DNA of 64,000 nt from assembly GCF_024807655.1 (NCBI RefSeq), contig NZ_JANUCR010000001.1:478991-542990 (forward strand), written 5' to 3'. Under the pieces are notes generated by a model that had not been told where the DNA came from, did not search any database, and worked only from the letters and a program-made list of their open reading frames with translations. Positions 47,262 to 56,634 of this stretch are shown here, piece by piece. This stretch comes from Methanococcus voltae (lineage in GTDB: Archaea > AGJL01 > Methanococci > Methanococcales > Methanococcaceae). Position numbers and translations under genes: made by a program. How positions within the stretch are numbered: the first letter of the stretch is position 1; each line of letters begins with the position of its first letter.

Positions 47262-47688
47262 ATTATGCCTCCATTGGATTGGACGAAAGTATGTGTTATA
47301 ACATTCTTTAATTTATAAAACATATATCCTTATTAAAATAAAATTAATCTAATATTATTAATAACTAGTAAATAATAAATTTTTAAGTTTTTAAGTTTTT
47401 AAATCTTTTAAAATATATTAATTAGTATAACTAATCATATCTTATATTAATAATTATTCGTATATTATCGAACATTATATATACTAAAATTAATTTTTAT
47501 AAAATATTTTATTTTTTAAAACCATTAATTAAAAAAATTAATCGCAAATAAAATAAATGTTTTTGTTATATTTTTGTGTTTTATCATTATAGTATAAGTA
47601 TTTTTATGTATATATTTTTAGCGATATAATTTACTAAATTAAAAAAATAAACGTATTTTGTAAATAAATAGTACATTTATTGACGTAA
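47262..47688. other. Intergenic region between infB and the RCK-DHH gene
   Basis: AT-rich sequence downstream of infB and upstream of the RCK-DHH gene on the minus strand. It includes TTTTTAAGTTTTTAAGTTTTTAA-like direct repeats (about 47379-47404) and several TATA-like stretches. No gene is seen. Confidence 0.45.
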
Positions 47689-49485
47689 TTACATACCCCA
47701 AAATACATTATTTTCAACTTTTTGTTTTAACTCGGTGTATCTATTCAAAGCTTCCAATTCATCGCCCCTCAATTCAGACTTATATTCGTGATAGAACTTC
47801 CTAACTTCAGGTTCTGGAACTTCTACATATAATATATCTTCTTCCTTGGCATGCCTACCCAATATTAAAGAGCCATCGATTGATATAGGAACTTGCATTC
47901 CAACTTTAGCTTCTTTAATAGTTTCTTGTTGATTATTTCTAAGTTCTTTGACATAACCAACCTTTTTACCATCTTCCAACATTAAGTTACTTCCAACTTT
48001 CAAAGTACCATATAATACTTCAACACCACATACTGCAGGTGCTTTTTGCCTAAATATGCAATTTGGTAAGATTTTTAAGATTGCTGGTTTTGTTAATTTG
48101 TTTAATTCATCAGATTTTAAAGCTTCTTCCATTTCTTTAATCCAATCTTCATAATCTTCAACTAATTTATAGATAATTTTATCTTCAAACAATTTTACAT
48201 CGTTCTTTTCAATTTCCACTTTTGCATCATTTAATACTTTAGTATTAAAAGCAATTATGGCACCATTGTATGGATTAGACATTGCATAAGAAGTAGCTTC
48301 AATTACGTCTTTCTTATTAATCTCTCCAACTTCAGCCTTTTTTATTTTAACATTTTTCTTTCTTAATTCAGTAGCTAAAGCTTCCAATGAACCCATTGTG
48401 TCAGCTTTTATAATAATACCTTCATCATCCAATGTAATTTCAAAATCTTCTATTTCTTGGACAATTTCTTCTTTAGCAGATTCAATCTCGGATTTAGAAA
48501 CTATTCTCAAAGGACTACCTGCAATTACCATATCCAAATCTGGAGCAGATATTTTAACACCGGTGGCGGCCACAATTTGTTTTGAAGGTTTAAACTTATC
48601 TCTCGGGTCCATCATTTCGTCTAAAGCCTTAGGTTTTAATAAGGCCTTTACTTTTGAGGTAATTACGCCGTCAGGATTTCCAATAACTATGTAATCGCCC
48701 GCTTTCGCAATTCCGTCATAAATAATAGCGTCGATTGTTTTACCCAAACCTTTTTCTTCCTTTATCTCTAAAACGGTTCCTTTTGCATAACCTTCTACAT
48801 TTAAGCCCAATTTTTGTTCCAAGAACTTTTGAGCAAGACCTGCAATAATTATCAATAAATCTGGTATTCCTTCACCAGTCATTGCAGAAACAGGTATTAC
48901 ATTTATAGTTTTTGTAGTATCTTTAACTCTGGAAAATACATCTGCTTCAAAACCTAATTCATTTAAGGGGGCAATTACATTTTCATACAATTTTATTTCG
49001 AATTCCGTCAAAGCATTAGGATGTTGTTTTTGCTCATTGAAATTAGTTATAAAAGGTCCATTGATTGAATTCCAGCCAGATATTTTATCTAATTTGTTCG
49101 CTGCAACTACAAATGGAGTTTTACATTGCTTTAAAATGTTTATAGCTTCGATTGTTTGAGGTTTAAAACCTTCATTAATATCTACAACAAGTATGGCAAT
49201 GTCTGCTAAAGCTCCGCCTCTTTTCCTTAGCGAAGTAAAAGCTTCGTGTCCTGGAGTGTCAATCACTAATATACCAGGTATTGATAAATCGGCTTTAAAT
49301 ATGTTTAACAAATCCTTTGAAACTTTCTTTATAGTCCCAATGGGAATTTCACTTGCACCGATATGTTGAGTAATACCCCCGGCTTCACGAGTTGTAACTC
49401 TTGTAGTTCTAATTCTATCTAATAAAGAAGTTTTTCCGTGGTCTACGTGACCCAATACACTTACAATAGGGCATCTTAACGCCAT
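47689..49485 (-). CDS. infB: Translation initiation factor aIF5B
   Basis: aIF5B (IF2 homologue) is the GTPase for ribosomal subunit joining. The 598-residue protein has the G-domain motifs SVLGHVDHGKTSLLD (10-24), DTPGHEAF, AANKLD, and the archaeal PFITNFNEQKQHPNALTEFE insertion. Domain II, the IF2-like DTMGSLEAL block and domain IV (ILPNCIFRQKAPAVCGVEVLYGTL) follow. ATG 49485 is preferred to 49503, because GGTGATATT directly precedes it. No intein interrupts it. Confidence 0.97.
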   Translation of the reverse strand: MALRCPIVSVLGHVDHGKTSLLDRIRTTRVTTREAGGITQHIGASEIPIGTIKKVSKDLLNIFKADLSIPGILVIDTPGHEAFTSLRKRGGALADIAILVVDINEGFKPQTIEAINILKQCKTPFVVAANKLDKISGWNSINGPFITNFNEQKQHPNALTEFEIKLYENVIAPLNELGFEADVFSRVKDTTKTINVIPVSAMTGEGIPDLLIIIAGLAQKFLEQKLGLNVEGYAKGTVLEIKEEKGLGKTIDAIIYDGIAKAGDYIVIGNPDGVITSKVKALLKPKALDEMMDPRDKFKPSKQIVAATGVKISAPDLDMVIAGSPLRIVSKSEIESAKEEIVQEIEDFEITLDDEGIIIKADTMGSLEALATELRKKNVKIKKAEVGEINKKDVIEATSYAMSNPYNGAIIAFNTKVLNDAKVEIEKNDVKLFEDKIIYKLVEDYEDWIKEMEEALKSDELNKLTKPAILKILPNCIFRQKAPAVCGVEVLYGTLKVGSNLMLEDGKKVGYVKELRNNQQETIKEAKVGMQVPISIDGSLILGRHAKEEDILYVEVPEPEVRKFYHEYKSELRGDELEALNRYTELKQKVENNVFWGM

Positions 49486-49702
49486 AATATCACCATTATA
49501 CATCGATAGCTTAAAAAAGTTAAAAATTTAAAATTAAATTAATTTACCATTATAATTTATAATTAATATATGATATATTAAATTATCATTTATATTAGTA
49601 TGATATATTATATAAAATATGCTAAATAGGATAAAATTATAAAAAAATAAAGTATGATAAACCAGATTTATAAAATCTATTTCAAATACGATAGGGGATA
49701 AT

Positions 49703-50086
49703 ATGGAAAATTACAATGAAGTAATAAAAAATATGAATTTAAAATTTAGAAATATAGACAATAACAAATTAATATTAGCAATTACCAAAAATAAAGATAA
49801 TTTAGTGTTAATGACTGCATTTATGAATGAAGAATCACTTAAAAAGACTTTGGAAACCGGATATATGCATTATTACTCTACAAGTCGAAAAAAATTATGG
49901 AGAAAAGGCGAAGAAAGTGGAAATATTCAAAAAGTATTGAATATTTATAGGGATTGCGATGGAGATGCATTATTATTTGAAGTAGAGCAAACTGGATGGG
50001 CGTGCCATGAAGGTTATATGTCCTGTTTCCACTATGAAATAAAAAAAGATGGAAATTATAAAGCTTTTGGAACTAAATTCGACTAA
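49703..50086 (+). CDS. hisI: Phosphoribosyl-AMP cyclohydrolase
   Basis: HisI opens the purine ring of PR-AMP in histidine synthesis. The 127-residue protein has the family motifs [52 protein letters not shown] and the zinc cysteines in [14 protein letters not shown]. There is no PR-ATP pyrophosphohydrolase fusion. GGGGATAAT precedes the ATG. Divergent from infB. Confidence 0.97.
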   Translation: MENYNEVIKNMNLKFRNIDNNKLILAITKNKDNLVLMTAFMNEESLKKTLETGYMHYYSTSRKKLWRKGEESGNIQKVLNIYRDCDGDALLFEVEQTGWACHEGYMSCFHYEIKKDGNYKAFGTKFD

Positions 50087-50194
50087 ATACAACTTACAAA
50101 TATATCAAATATATCAAATTAAATAAAAACAATATAAAAAATCAAACAATTAAAAAGATTTAAAATATAAAAAAATAAAAAAATAAACTATTAA

Positions 50195-51169
50195 TTATTT
50201 TTTATTGGGGTAAATTATTTTATCCTCCGTTATTATTGCAGTTATTAATTCAGGTGGCGTACAATCAAACGCATAATTAATTACGGGCACTCCTTCCGCC
50301 ACTATTCTAACACCGTCAACATACATAACTTCTTCCGCAGAACGTTGCTCTATTTCTATATCCTCCACAGTATTTTCAAAATCAAATGTAGAATACGGTG
50401 CTGCAACATAAAACGGTATATTATGATATTTTGCCAAAATTGCCAATGAATAAGTACCTATTTTATTAAATACGTGGTAATCAGACAATATTCTATCCGC
50501 ACCAACAATTATTTTATCAATTTTACCTTGTTTCATTAAAAAACCTGCGGTGTTATCAGATATTGCCGTTGTTGGAATGCCTTCATAGTGTAATTCAAAA
50601 CAGGTTAATTTGGCACCTTGTAATCTTGGTCTTGTTTCGTCAGAAATTACAGATACATTCTTTCCAGCATATTTTGCAAATCTAATTGCACTTAAAGCAG
50701 TCCCATAAGCAGATGTAGCAAGAGCTCCAGCATTACAATGTGTTAATATCACATCTCCGTCGTCAAATAAAGTTTGACCAAGTTCTCCAATTTTTTTACA
50801 TAACTGAATGTCTTCTTCATGTATCTTTTTTGCTTCATCCAATAAATTAACGCCTTTTTTAAAAGAATCCATACATTTGTCCAATGCCCAAAATAAATTT
50901 ACTGCCGTAGGTCTTGTTAATTTTAATTCTTTGTACGCCCGGCATATGAATTCATCATCAGAATTTTCTAATTCAGCTAATGCCATTCCGTAAGCTGCAG
51001 ATACTCCAATAGCGGGTGCACCCCTTACAACCATATCTTTAATTGCCACAACTACGTCTTTATAGGTTTTACACGTGAAATATTCTAATTTATTAGGCAA
51101 CTTCCTTTGGTCTATTAATATAAGCTCTTTGTCGTCCTCATTCCATATTATAGGTCTAATATCATCCAT
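50195..51169 (-). CDS. mtnA: S-methyl-5-thioribose-1-phosphate isomerase (MtnA family)
   Basis: The 324-residue sequence has MtnA/eIF2B-related motifs: VVRGAPAIGVSAAYGMALA (about 48-66), LTHCNAGALATSAYGTALSAIR with the catalytic Cys region, RLQGAKLTCFEL and IIVGADRI with the catalytic Asp, then NKIGTYSLAILAKYHNIPFYVAAP. In M. jannaschii MtnA works in a modified methylthioadenosine route that yields lactaldehyde; I infer the same here. Confidence 0.92.
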   Translation of the reverse strand: MDDIRPIIWNEDDKELILIDQRKLPNKLEYFTCKTYKDVVVAIKDMVVRGAPAIGVSAAYGMALAELENSDDEFICRAYKELKLTRPTAVNLFWALDKCMDSFKKGVNLLDEAKKIHEEDIQLCKKIGELGQTLFDDGDVILTHCNAGALATSAYGTALSAIRFAKYAGKNVSVISDETRPRLQGAKLTCFELHYEGIPTTAISDNTAGFLMKQGKIDKIIVGADRILSDYHVFNKIGTYSLAILAKYHNIPFYVAAPYSTFDFENTVEDIEIEQRSAEEVMYVDGVRIVAEGVPVINYAFDCTPPELITAIITEDKIIYPNKK

Positions 51170-51338
51170 AGTATCCCTTAATGCTCCAAATTATTATTTC
51201 AAATTTATTATTGTATTTAATGTATGTTTAAAATAATAGTATAAAAAATAATATAATTATATAACATATAGTAATAATTACCTAATAATTATCTAAGTTA
51301 TTATTATATTATTTTATTATATTATTTTGGTGATTTTT

Positions 51339-52676
51339 TTGAAATTTGTAAAAGAATTAATATCTTATGAAGATGCTAAAAAAATAACGTTTGAAGAATT
51401 GAATAAGTTAACAAAAGATAAATATAAAAAATATGATTTAAGCGATTGTTTGAATAAAATATCCTATGAAGACGTAATATCTCCAGCAGATTTGCCAATT
51501 TTTAATAAATCAGCTATGGATGGTTATTCAGTAATCGCAGAAGATGTTTTTGGAGCGAGTGAAAGTAATCCAATAATATTAGAAAAAATAGAATTTAAAG
51601 AAAGTGATTCAGTTGAGTTAGATAAATTAAATAATTTAAGTAAAAATGTGGTAGGGGACGAAAATTTCGAATTAACAAATGGTTTCGCAACTAAAGTCTC
51701 TACAGGCACAAAAATTCCAAATGGTTCAAATGCGGTTGTAATGAAAGAATATGTAAAAGAATACGATGACTACATAGAAGTTTATGGTGGAGTACATCCT
51801 TTTGAAAATGTTTCCAAAATAGGAGAAGACCTTAAAAAAGGAGACGTTATTATAAAAAAAGGAGAAATGATTAATCCATACCATATTGCTTTATTAGCTT
51901 CCGTGGGCATCCAAAAAATAAAATGTGTTTATTTAAAAATAGGCATACTTTCAACTGGCGATGAATTAATTAGCATTGAAAATTACGGCAAAGAAGCAAA
52001 TAATAAAAATGATGAAATCAAAAAAATAGATATGGAATATATACATAAAACTGGCTCCATTATAAATTCCAACTCCTTAATGTTAAAATGTCTTTTAAAA
52101 AACTGTGGATTTGATGCTAAAACATATCCTCATGTTGAAGACAACCCTGCTAAAATCAAAAAATGTATCTTAGAAATACTTTCTGAAAATGATATCTTAA
52201 TGACTACGGGAGGCACTTCCGTAGGCGATAGGGATTATACCTTTGAAGAAATTAGCAAATTGGGAGAAATATTATATCACGGGATTAAATTAAGACCTGG
52301 AAGACCTGTTGGATTCTCTAAAATTAAACATACTGATACTATAAAATATGTTTATATATTCTCAGGATATCCAGTAGCGGCAGCAATTCAGTTTGAACTA
52401 CTATTTAATAAATATTTCAAACCATTGCACACATTGAACCTACCATTAACCCGTAATTTCGCATCTTCTTTAGGTAGAACAGACATTATGAGAGTAAAAC
52501 TCATAAAAAAGTCAGATATAAATACTAATTCAAAACTTTTTGCAGAACCTTTACGGATATCGGGTAGTGGAGTAATTTCTTCACTATCTTCTGCAGATGG
52601 CTATGCCATAATTGATGAAAATATTGAAGGCTATGAAAAAGGAGATATTATAACCATTTATTTATTTAAACAGTGA
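51339..52676 (+). CDS. moeA: Molybdopterin molybdenumtransferase MoeA
   Basis: MoeA inserts Mo or W into molybdopterin, needed for formylmethanofuran and formate dehydrogenases. The 445-residue protein shows DLPIFNKSAMDGYSVIAEDV, ATKVSTGTKIPNGSNAVVMKEYV, IGILSTGDELI, ILMTTGGTSVGDRDYT and GRPVGFSK...FSGYPVAAAIQFELL. The start is TTG 51339 with GGTGA 5 nt upstream; an earlier in-frame TTG (51327) overlaps that site. A short, Asn/Lys-rich insertion (about residues 215-235) lies inside the MPT-binding domain. Confidence 0.95.
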   Translation: MKFVKELISYEDAKKITFEELNKLTKDKYKKYDLSDCLNKISYEDVISPADLPIFNKSAMDGYSVIAEDVFGASESNPIILEKIEFKESDSVELDKLNNLSKNVVGDENFELTNGFATKVSTGTKIPNGSNAVVMKEYVKEYDDYIEVYGGVHPFENVSKIGEDLKKGDVIIKKGEMINPYHIALLASVGIQKIKCVYLKIGILSTGDELISIENYGKEANNKNDEIKKIDMEYIHKTGSIINSNSLMLKCLLKNCGFDAKTYPHVEDNPAKIKKCILEILSENDILMTTGGTSVGDRDYTFEEISKLGEILYHGIKLRPGRPVGFSKIKHTDTIKYVYIFSGYPVAAAIQFELLFNKYFKPLHTLNLPLTRNFASSLGRTDIMRVKLIKKSDINTNSKLFAEPLRISGSGVISSLSSADGYAIIDENIEGYEKGDIITIYLFKQ

Positions 52677-52680
52677 AAAT

Positions 52681-52956
52681 ATGACACCGATATTGGCAGT
52701 TAATATGATAATATCATTAATTATGGGTTATCATACAAAGGAAATGTCTTTTAAAAAAATACCCTTAATTATAGTGATAAATATTCTTATTTATTATATT
52801 GCATACCTTGCATTTAATAATTTCAATAATCTATACGTTAATTTAAAAAATATCGACAATAGTTTACTATTAGAAATTATAATACTATCATATATAGGCT
52901 ATTATTTAGGCGCATATTCAAAAATAATTATAAAAAAAGACAGATATAGCAGATAA
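52681..52956 (+). CDS. Small membrane protein of unknown function
   Basis: A 91-residue protein with three hydrophobic segments (about 3-16, 26-46, 62-80) and a basic C-terminal tail (KIIIKKDRYSR). It starts 4 nt after moeA with GTGAAAAT as ribosome-binding site overlapping the moeA stop, so it is translationally coupled. Family not recognised; a link to molybdate handling would be guesswork. Confidence 0.75.
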   Translation: MTPILAVNMIISLIMGYHTKEMSFKKIPLIIVINILIYYIAYLAFNNFNNLYVNLKNIDNSLLLEIIILSYIGYYLGAYSKIIIKKDRYSR

Positions 52957-53051
52957 TTTAAAAATAATAACTTATATATTAAATTAACTAATAAAATAGA
53001 GAAATAATAGATATAAAATATATAAAAGAAATATTGATTAATTGATTAATT

Positions 53052-53543
53052 CTATTTTCTTCTTTTAATTTTTACAAAATCACCTAATGTATAGGATTCA
53101 TTTTTAACTTTTGTATCCTCATAAGATTCAGAATCTTCATATAATGATAATCCCAAACTGCTTTCGAGTTTTTTAACGTATTTTTCTTCAGGTTCTAATT
53201 CCCCACGCTCTAATTTATGTAATGTAGATTCTTTCATACCAATTTTTAAAGCAAGTTCCTTAGTATTCATACCTTTCCTTTCTCTTGATTCACGTATTAA
53301 ATCTCCGTAACCTTCCACAACCACCTTTAAATCATCAAACATATCTTTTTTATGACCCATAGGTTTTTTAGCCTTCTTAGGTTTATCAATAGTAGTAGGT
53401 GTTGCATTATTTCGGGAATATCGAGAATATGTATTTGGAGATTTGCCAAATTTAGCACATTCTCTACATAACATCATTTCGACACCCTCTACTTTTGATT
53501 TATACAATTCTGATGTAATTTTACCGCAAAGTTCACATTCCAT
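53052..53543 (-). CDS. Archaeal multiprotein bridging factor 1 (aMBF1)
   Basis: The 163-residue protein starts with a zinc ribbon (MECELCGKI...MMLCRECAKFG), then a Lys/Pro/Ser linker (about 35-68) and a helix-turn-helix of the Cro/XRE type (about 80-135, GDLIRESRERKGMNTKELALKIGMKESTLHKLERGELEP). This order defines aMBF1, which binds the ribosome and may act in transcription. GGTGATATT precedes the ATG. It is divergent from pan. Confidence 0.93.
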   Translation of the reverse strand: MECELCGKITSELYKSKVEGVEMMLCRECAKFGKSPNTYSRYSRNNATPTTIDKPKKAKKPMGHKKDMFDDLKVVVEGYGDLIRESRERKGMNTKELALKIGMKESTLHKLERGELEPEEKYVKKLESSLGLSLYEDSESYEDTKVKNESYTLGDFVKIKRRK

Positions 53544-53921
53544 AATATCACCTTTAATATAGTTTATATTGAATTATATTATCTTATATTTTAACATATA
53601 TATTATTGTATATTTTTAAATATAACCAAAATCTATTAATTATATATAGTTTAACTACTTATTTAATTACATATCTAATTTTATAATTCATAATCTACTT
53701 ACACTAACTCAATTAAATATATAAATATAAGAACTTAGAAATGTATTAAAAATATATAAGTAGTATATAAAAAATATATTAAAATATAATATTTAATTGT
53801 AAAATAAATAAATACTATTTATTAAATATAACAATATTAATTTAAAGTGTATTGAAAATTTAAGTATTTTATATAAAATATTAAAATAAGGATACCTCTT
53901 TAAAAATCGAGGAGGCATAAC
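53544..53921. other. Divergent intergenic region between aMBF1 and pan
   Basis: Long AT-rich region with several TATA-like boxes (for example near 53755-53775). At its right end ACCTC and GAGG (53894-53913) could pair across the pan ribosome-binding site. No gene is seen. Confidence 0.5.
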
Positions 53922-55139
53922 ATGAACTATCCTGAAGACTATTCAAGCGAAATAAACGAATTAGACCTTGATGAATACAAGGAAAGGAATTATATAATGG
54001 ATTTGGAAAATAAAATATTGAGAGCTGAATTGAAAAATAAAGACATATCAAGAGAAAATAGTCAGCTTAAAAAAGAAAATGAAATTTTAAAAAGAGAATT
54101 GGATAAATTAAGAATCCCTCCACTCATAATGGGTACTGTAATTGACAAAATAAGTTCCAGAAAAGTAGTTGTTAAAAGCTCTACGGGCCCAAATTTCTTA
54201 GTAAATATTTCACAATTTGTAGACCCTGAAGAAATAGTGCCTGGCGAAAGAGTTTGTTTGAACCAGCAAACACTTGCGGTAGTTGAAGTTCTTTCCAAAG
54301 AAAAAGATTATCGAGCTATGGCTATGGAAATAGAAGAAAAACCTAACATTACATTTGATGAAATTGGTGGATTAAGCACCCAAATTAGAGACATTAAAGA
54401 AGTAGTAGAATTACCATTAAAAAAGCCAGAACTATTTGAAAAAATAGGTATAGTACCTCCAAAGGGTATTTTACTATACGGTCCACCGGGAACTGGTAAA
54501 ACTCTTCTCGCAAAAGCTGTAGCTTATGAAACAAATGCTTCATTTATCAGAGTAGTAGGTTCTGAATTGGTTAAAAAATTCATTGGCGAAGGTGCTAAAT
54601 TAGTTAGGGATGTATTTAAGTTGGCAAAAGAAAAATCTCCATGTATTATATTCATTGATGAAATTGACGCTGTTGCAAGTAAAAGAACAGAGTCATTAAC
54701 TGGTGGAGATAGAGAAGTTCAAAGAACATTGATGCAATTATTAGCTGAAATGGATGGTTTTGATTCTCGAGGAGATGTAAAAATAATTGCTGCCACGAAT
54801 AGACCTGACATCCTAGATTCTGCAATATTAAGACCTGGTCGATTTGATAGAATCATTGAAATAGCCAATCCTAACGAAGATGGTAGAATTGAAATCTTAA
54901 AAATACATACATCAAAAATGAATTTGAAAAATGTAAATTTAAGAGATGTTGCAAAATTAACTGAAGGAATGGTTGGTGCAGATTTAAAAGCTGTTTGTAC
55001 TGAAGCAGGTATGTTTGCAATCCGTGAAGATAGGGAATATATTAAATTAAGAGATTTTGAAGAAGCTATCGAAAAAATTAAAAGCAAAACTACGCCTAAA
55101 GAAGAAATAAAACCACAAGTATCATTAATGTATGGATAA
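53922..55139 (+). CDS. pan: Proteasome-activating nucleotidase PAN
   Basis: PAN is the hexameric AAA+ unfoldase that feeds the archaeal 20S proteasome. The 405 residues contain an N-terminal coiled coil (about 22-65), an OB domain, Walker A GPPGTGKT (187-194), Walker [11 protein letters not shown], the second region of homology [20 protein letters not shown], and the C-terminal HbYX motif (MYG) that docks into the proteasome. GGAGGCATAAC gives a strong ribosome-binding site. Confidence 0.97.
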   Translation: MNYPEDYSSEINELDLDEYKERNYIMDLENKILRAELKNKDISRENSQLKKENEILKRELDKLRIPPLIMGTVIDKISSRKVVVKSSTGPNFLVNISQFVDPEEIVPGERVCLNQQTLAVVEVLSKEKDYRAMAMEIEEKPNITFDEIGGLSTQIRDIKEVVELPLKKPELFEKIGIVPPKGILLYGPPGTGKTLLAKAVAYETNASFIRVVGSELVKKFIGEGAKLVRDVFKLAKEKSPCIIFIDEIDAVASKRTESLTGGDREVQRTLMQLLAEMDGFDSRGDVKIIAATNRPDILDSAILRPGRFDRIIEIANPNEDGRIEILKIHTSKMNLKNVNLRDVAKLTEGMVGADLKAVCTEAGMFAIREDREYIKLRDFEEAIEKIKSKTTPKEEIKPQVSLMYG

Positions 55140-55190
55140 TTGTTTAAAATAATATCCGTATAAAAAATAAAATTTAATATTTAATATTTA

Positions 55191-55215
55191 ATATTTTTTA
55201 AATATTTTTCTTTTT
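55191..55215 (+). terminator. Poly-T terminator after pan
   Basis: T6, T5 and T5 runs lie 50-75 bp behind the pan stop codon, just before the convergent ndk gene's end. Confidence 0.5.
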
Positions 55216-55231
55216 AAAACGTTATAAAACG

Positions 55232-55636
55232 TTAATTTTTAAAAAATAAATTAATTTCTCTTTTTGCACTTTCTAAACTATCTGAAGCGTGTATTATATT
55301 ATTAGGCGTACTTAATCCATAATCGCCCCTAATTGTACCCATTTCTGCTTCCCAGGGTTTTGTAGCACCGACCATTGTTCTAACATTTTTTATAGCATCT
55401 TCTCCTTCGATAACCATAGCCAAAATAGACCCAGATTTCATAAAAGATACTAAATTGTCATAAAAATCTTTACCCTTATGCTCTCCATAATATTGCTCTA
55501 AAATTATGTCATCCAATAAAATCATTTTCATTTCTACAATGTTAAAACCTTTATCTTCAAATCTTTGTATTATTTTTCCCATCAATTTTCTTTTTATTGC
55601 ATCGGGTTTTAAAGCTACAAATGTTCTTTCAATCAT
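55232..55636 (-). CDS. ndk: Nucleoside diphosphate kinase
   Basis: Ndk equilibrates NTP pools. The 134-residue sequence begins MIERTFVALKPDAIKRKLMGKII, has LVSFMKSGSILAMVIEGEDAI, RTMVGATKPWEAEMGTIRGDYG and the catalytic His in NIIHASDS. ATG 55636 matches the family N-terminus; the open frame continues 18 codons upstream but without family similarity. GAGGGATTG lies upstream with slightly long spacing. Confidence 0.96.
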   Translation of the reverse strand: MIERTFVALKPDAIKRKLMGKIIQRFEDKGFNIVEMKMILLDDIILEQYYGEHKGKDFYDNLVSFMKSGSILAMVIEGEDAIKNVRTMVGATKPWEAEMGTIRGDYGLSTPNNIIHASDSLESAKREINLFFKN

Positions 55637-55870
55637 TCTACAATCCCTCGTATGTTGAATTATAAACATATGAAATATGAATTCACACAAATATTAATGT
55701 TTTTATTAAGATTAAAACACAAAACTTATTAAATACTAAAAAATGAGTTGTTGAAATGAATTATTATTTTAGTATATTTCAAATATAATTAAATACCAAA
55801 TGTACTAAAGAATAATATTAAAAGAATATACCAAAATAATAAATTAATAAATAAATCAGGATGGTAAACT

Positions 55871-56341
55871 ATGATTACAATTATAATGGGAAGTAAAAGT
55901 GATATAAAAATTGCAGAAAAAGCAACAAACATTTTAAAAGAATTTGAGGTAAACTATGATGTTAATGTAGCTTCTGCACACAGGACACCAGCTTTAGTTG
56001 AAAAGGTTGTAAAAAGCTCAAATTCAGAAGTTTTCATCGCCATTGCAGGGCTTGCAGCACATTTACCTGGCGTAGTAGCTTCAATGACTACAAAACCAGT
56101 TATTGCCGTTCCTGTGGAAAGTAAACTCGATGGATTAGATGCTTTATTAAGTGCTGTCCAAATGCCTCCAGGGATACCAGTAGCTTGCGTAGGTATCGAT
56201 AGAGGGGAAAATGCTGCCATATTGGCATTACAAATGTTGGCAGTGTCCGATGAAGAAATTGCTAAAAAATTAAAAGAATATAGGGAATCTCAAAAAAATA
56301 AAGTATATAATGACAATTTAGAAATACAAAAAATGTTATAA
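55871..56341 (+). CDS. purE: N5-carboxyaminoimidazole ribonucleotide mutase (PurE)
   Basis: PurE acts in purine synthesis at the CAIR step. The 156-residue protein has [28 protein letters not shown] with the catalytic His, [28 protein letters not shown] and [18 protein letters not shown], all typical. The ATG is preceded by GGATGGTAAACT. Confidence 0.96.
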   Translation: MITIIMGSKSDIKIAEKATNILKEFEVNYDVNVASAHRTPALVEKVVKSSNSEVFIAIAGLAAHLPGVVASMTTKPVIAVPVESKLDGLDALLSAVQMPPGIPVACVGIDRGENAAILALQMLAVSDEEIAKKLKEYRESQKNKVYNDNLEIQKML

Positions 56342-56634
56342 TTATTAGATTGTAAAACAAAATAATACACAAAACTAATCATTTATATTATTTTATAACT
56401 ATTTTATTTTAAAATTCTAATAAATATTTATATTTGAATTTATATTATTAGTAGGGTACTTAACTCAAATGATTATAAAATTTAAAAAATACAATTTACA
56501 AACATATATTTGTTAAATGTAAAAAAACTATTCTTTAAACTATAAGTTAATTATAATTTAATTATAATTTAAGTATAATTCTTAATTTTAGTATATTTAT
56601 TATTTATATTTCGTAGGATTATAGCGGTGATATT

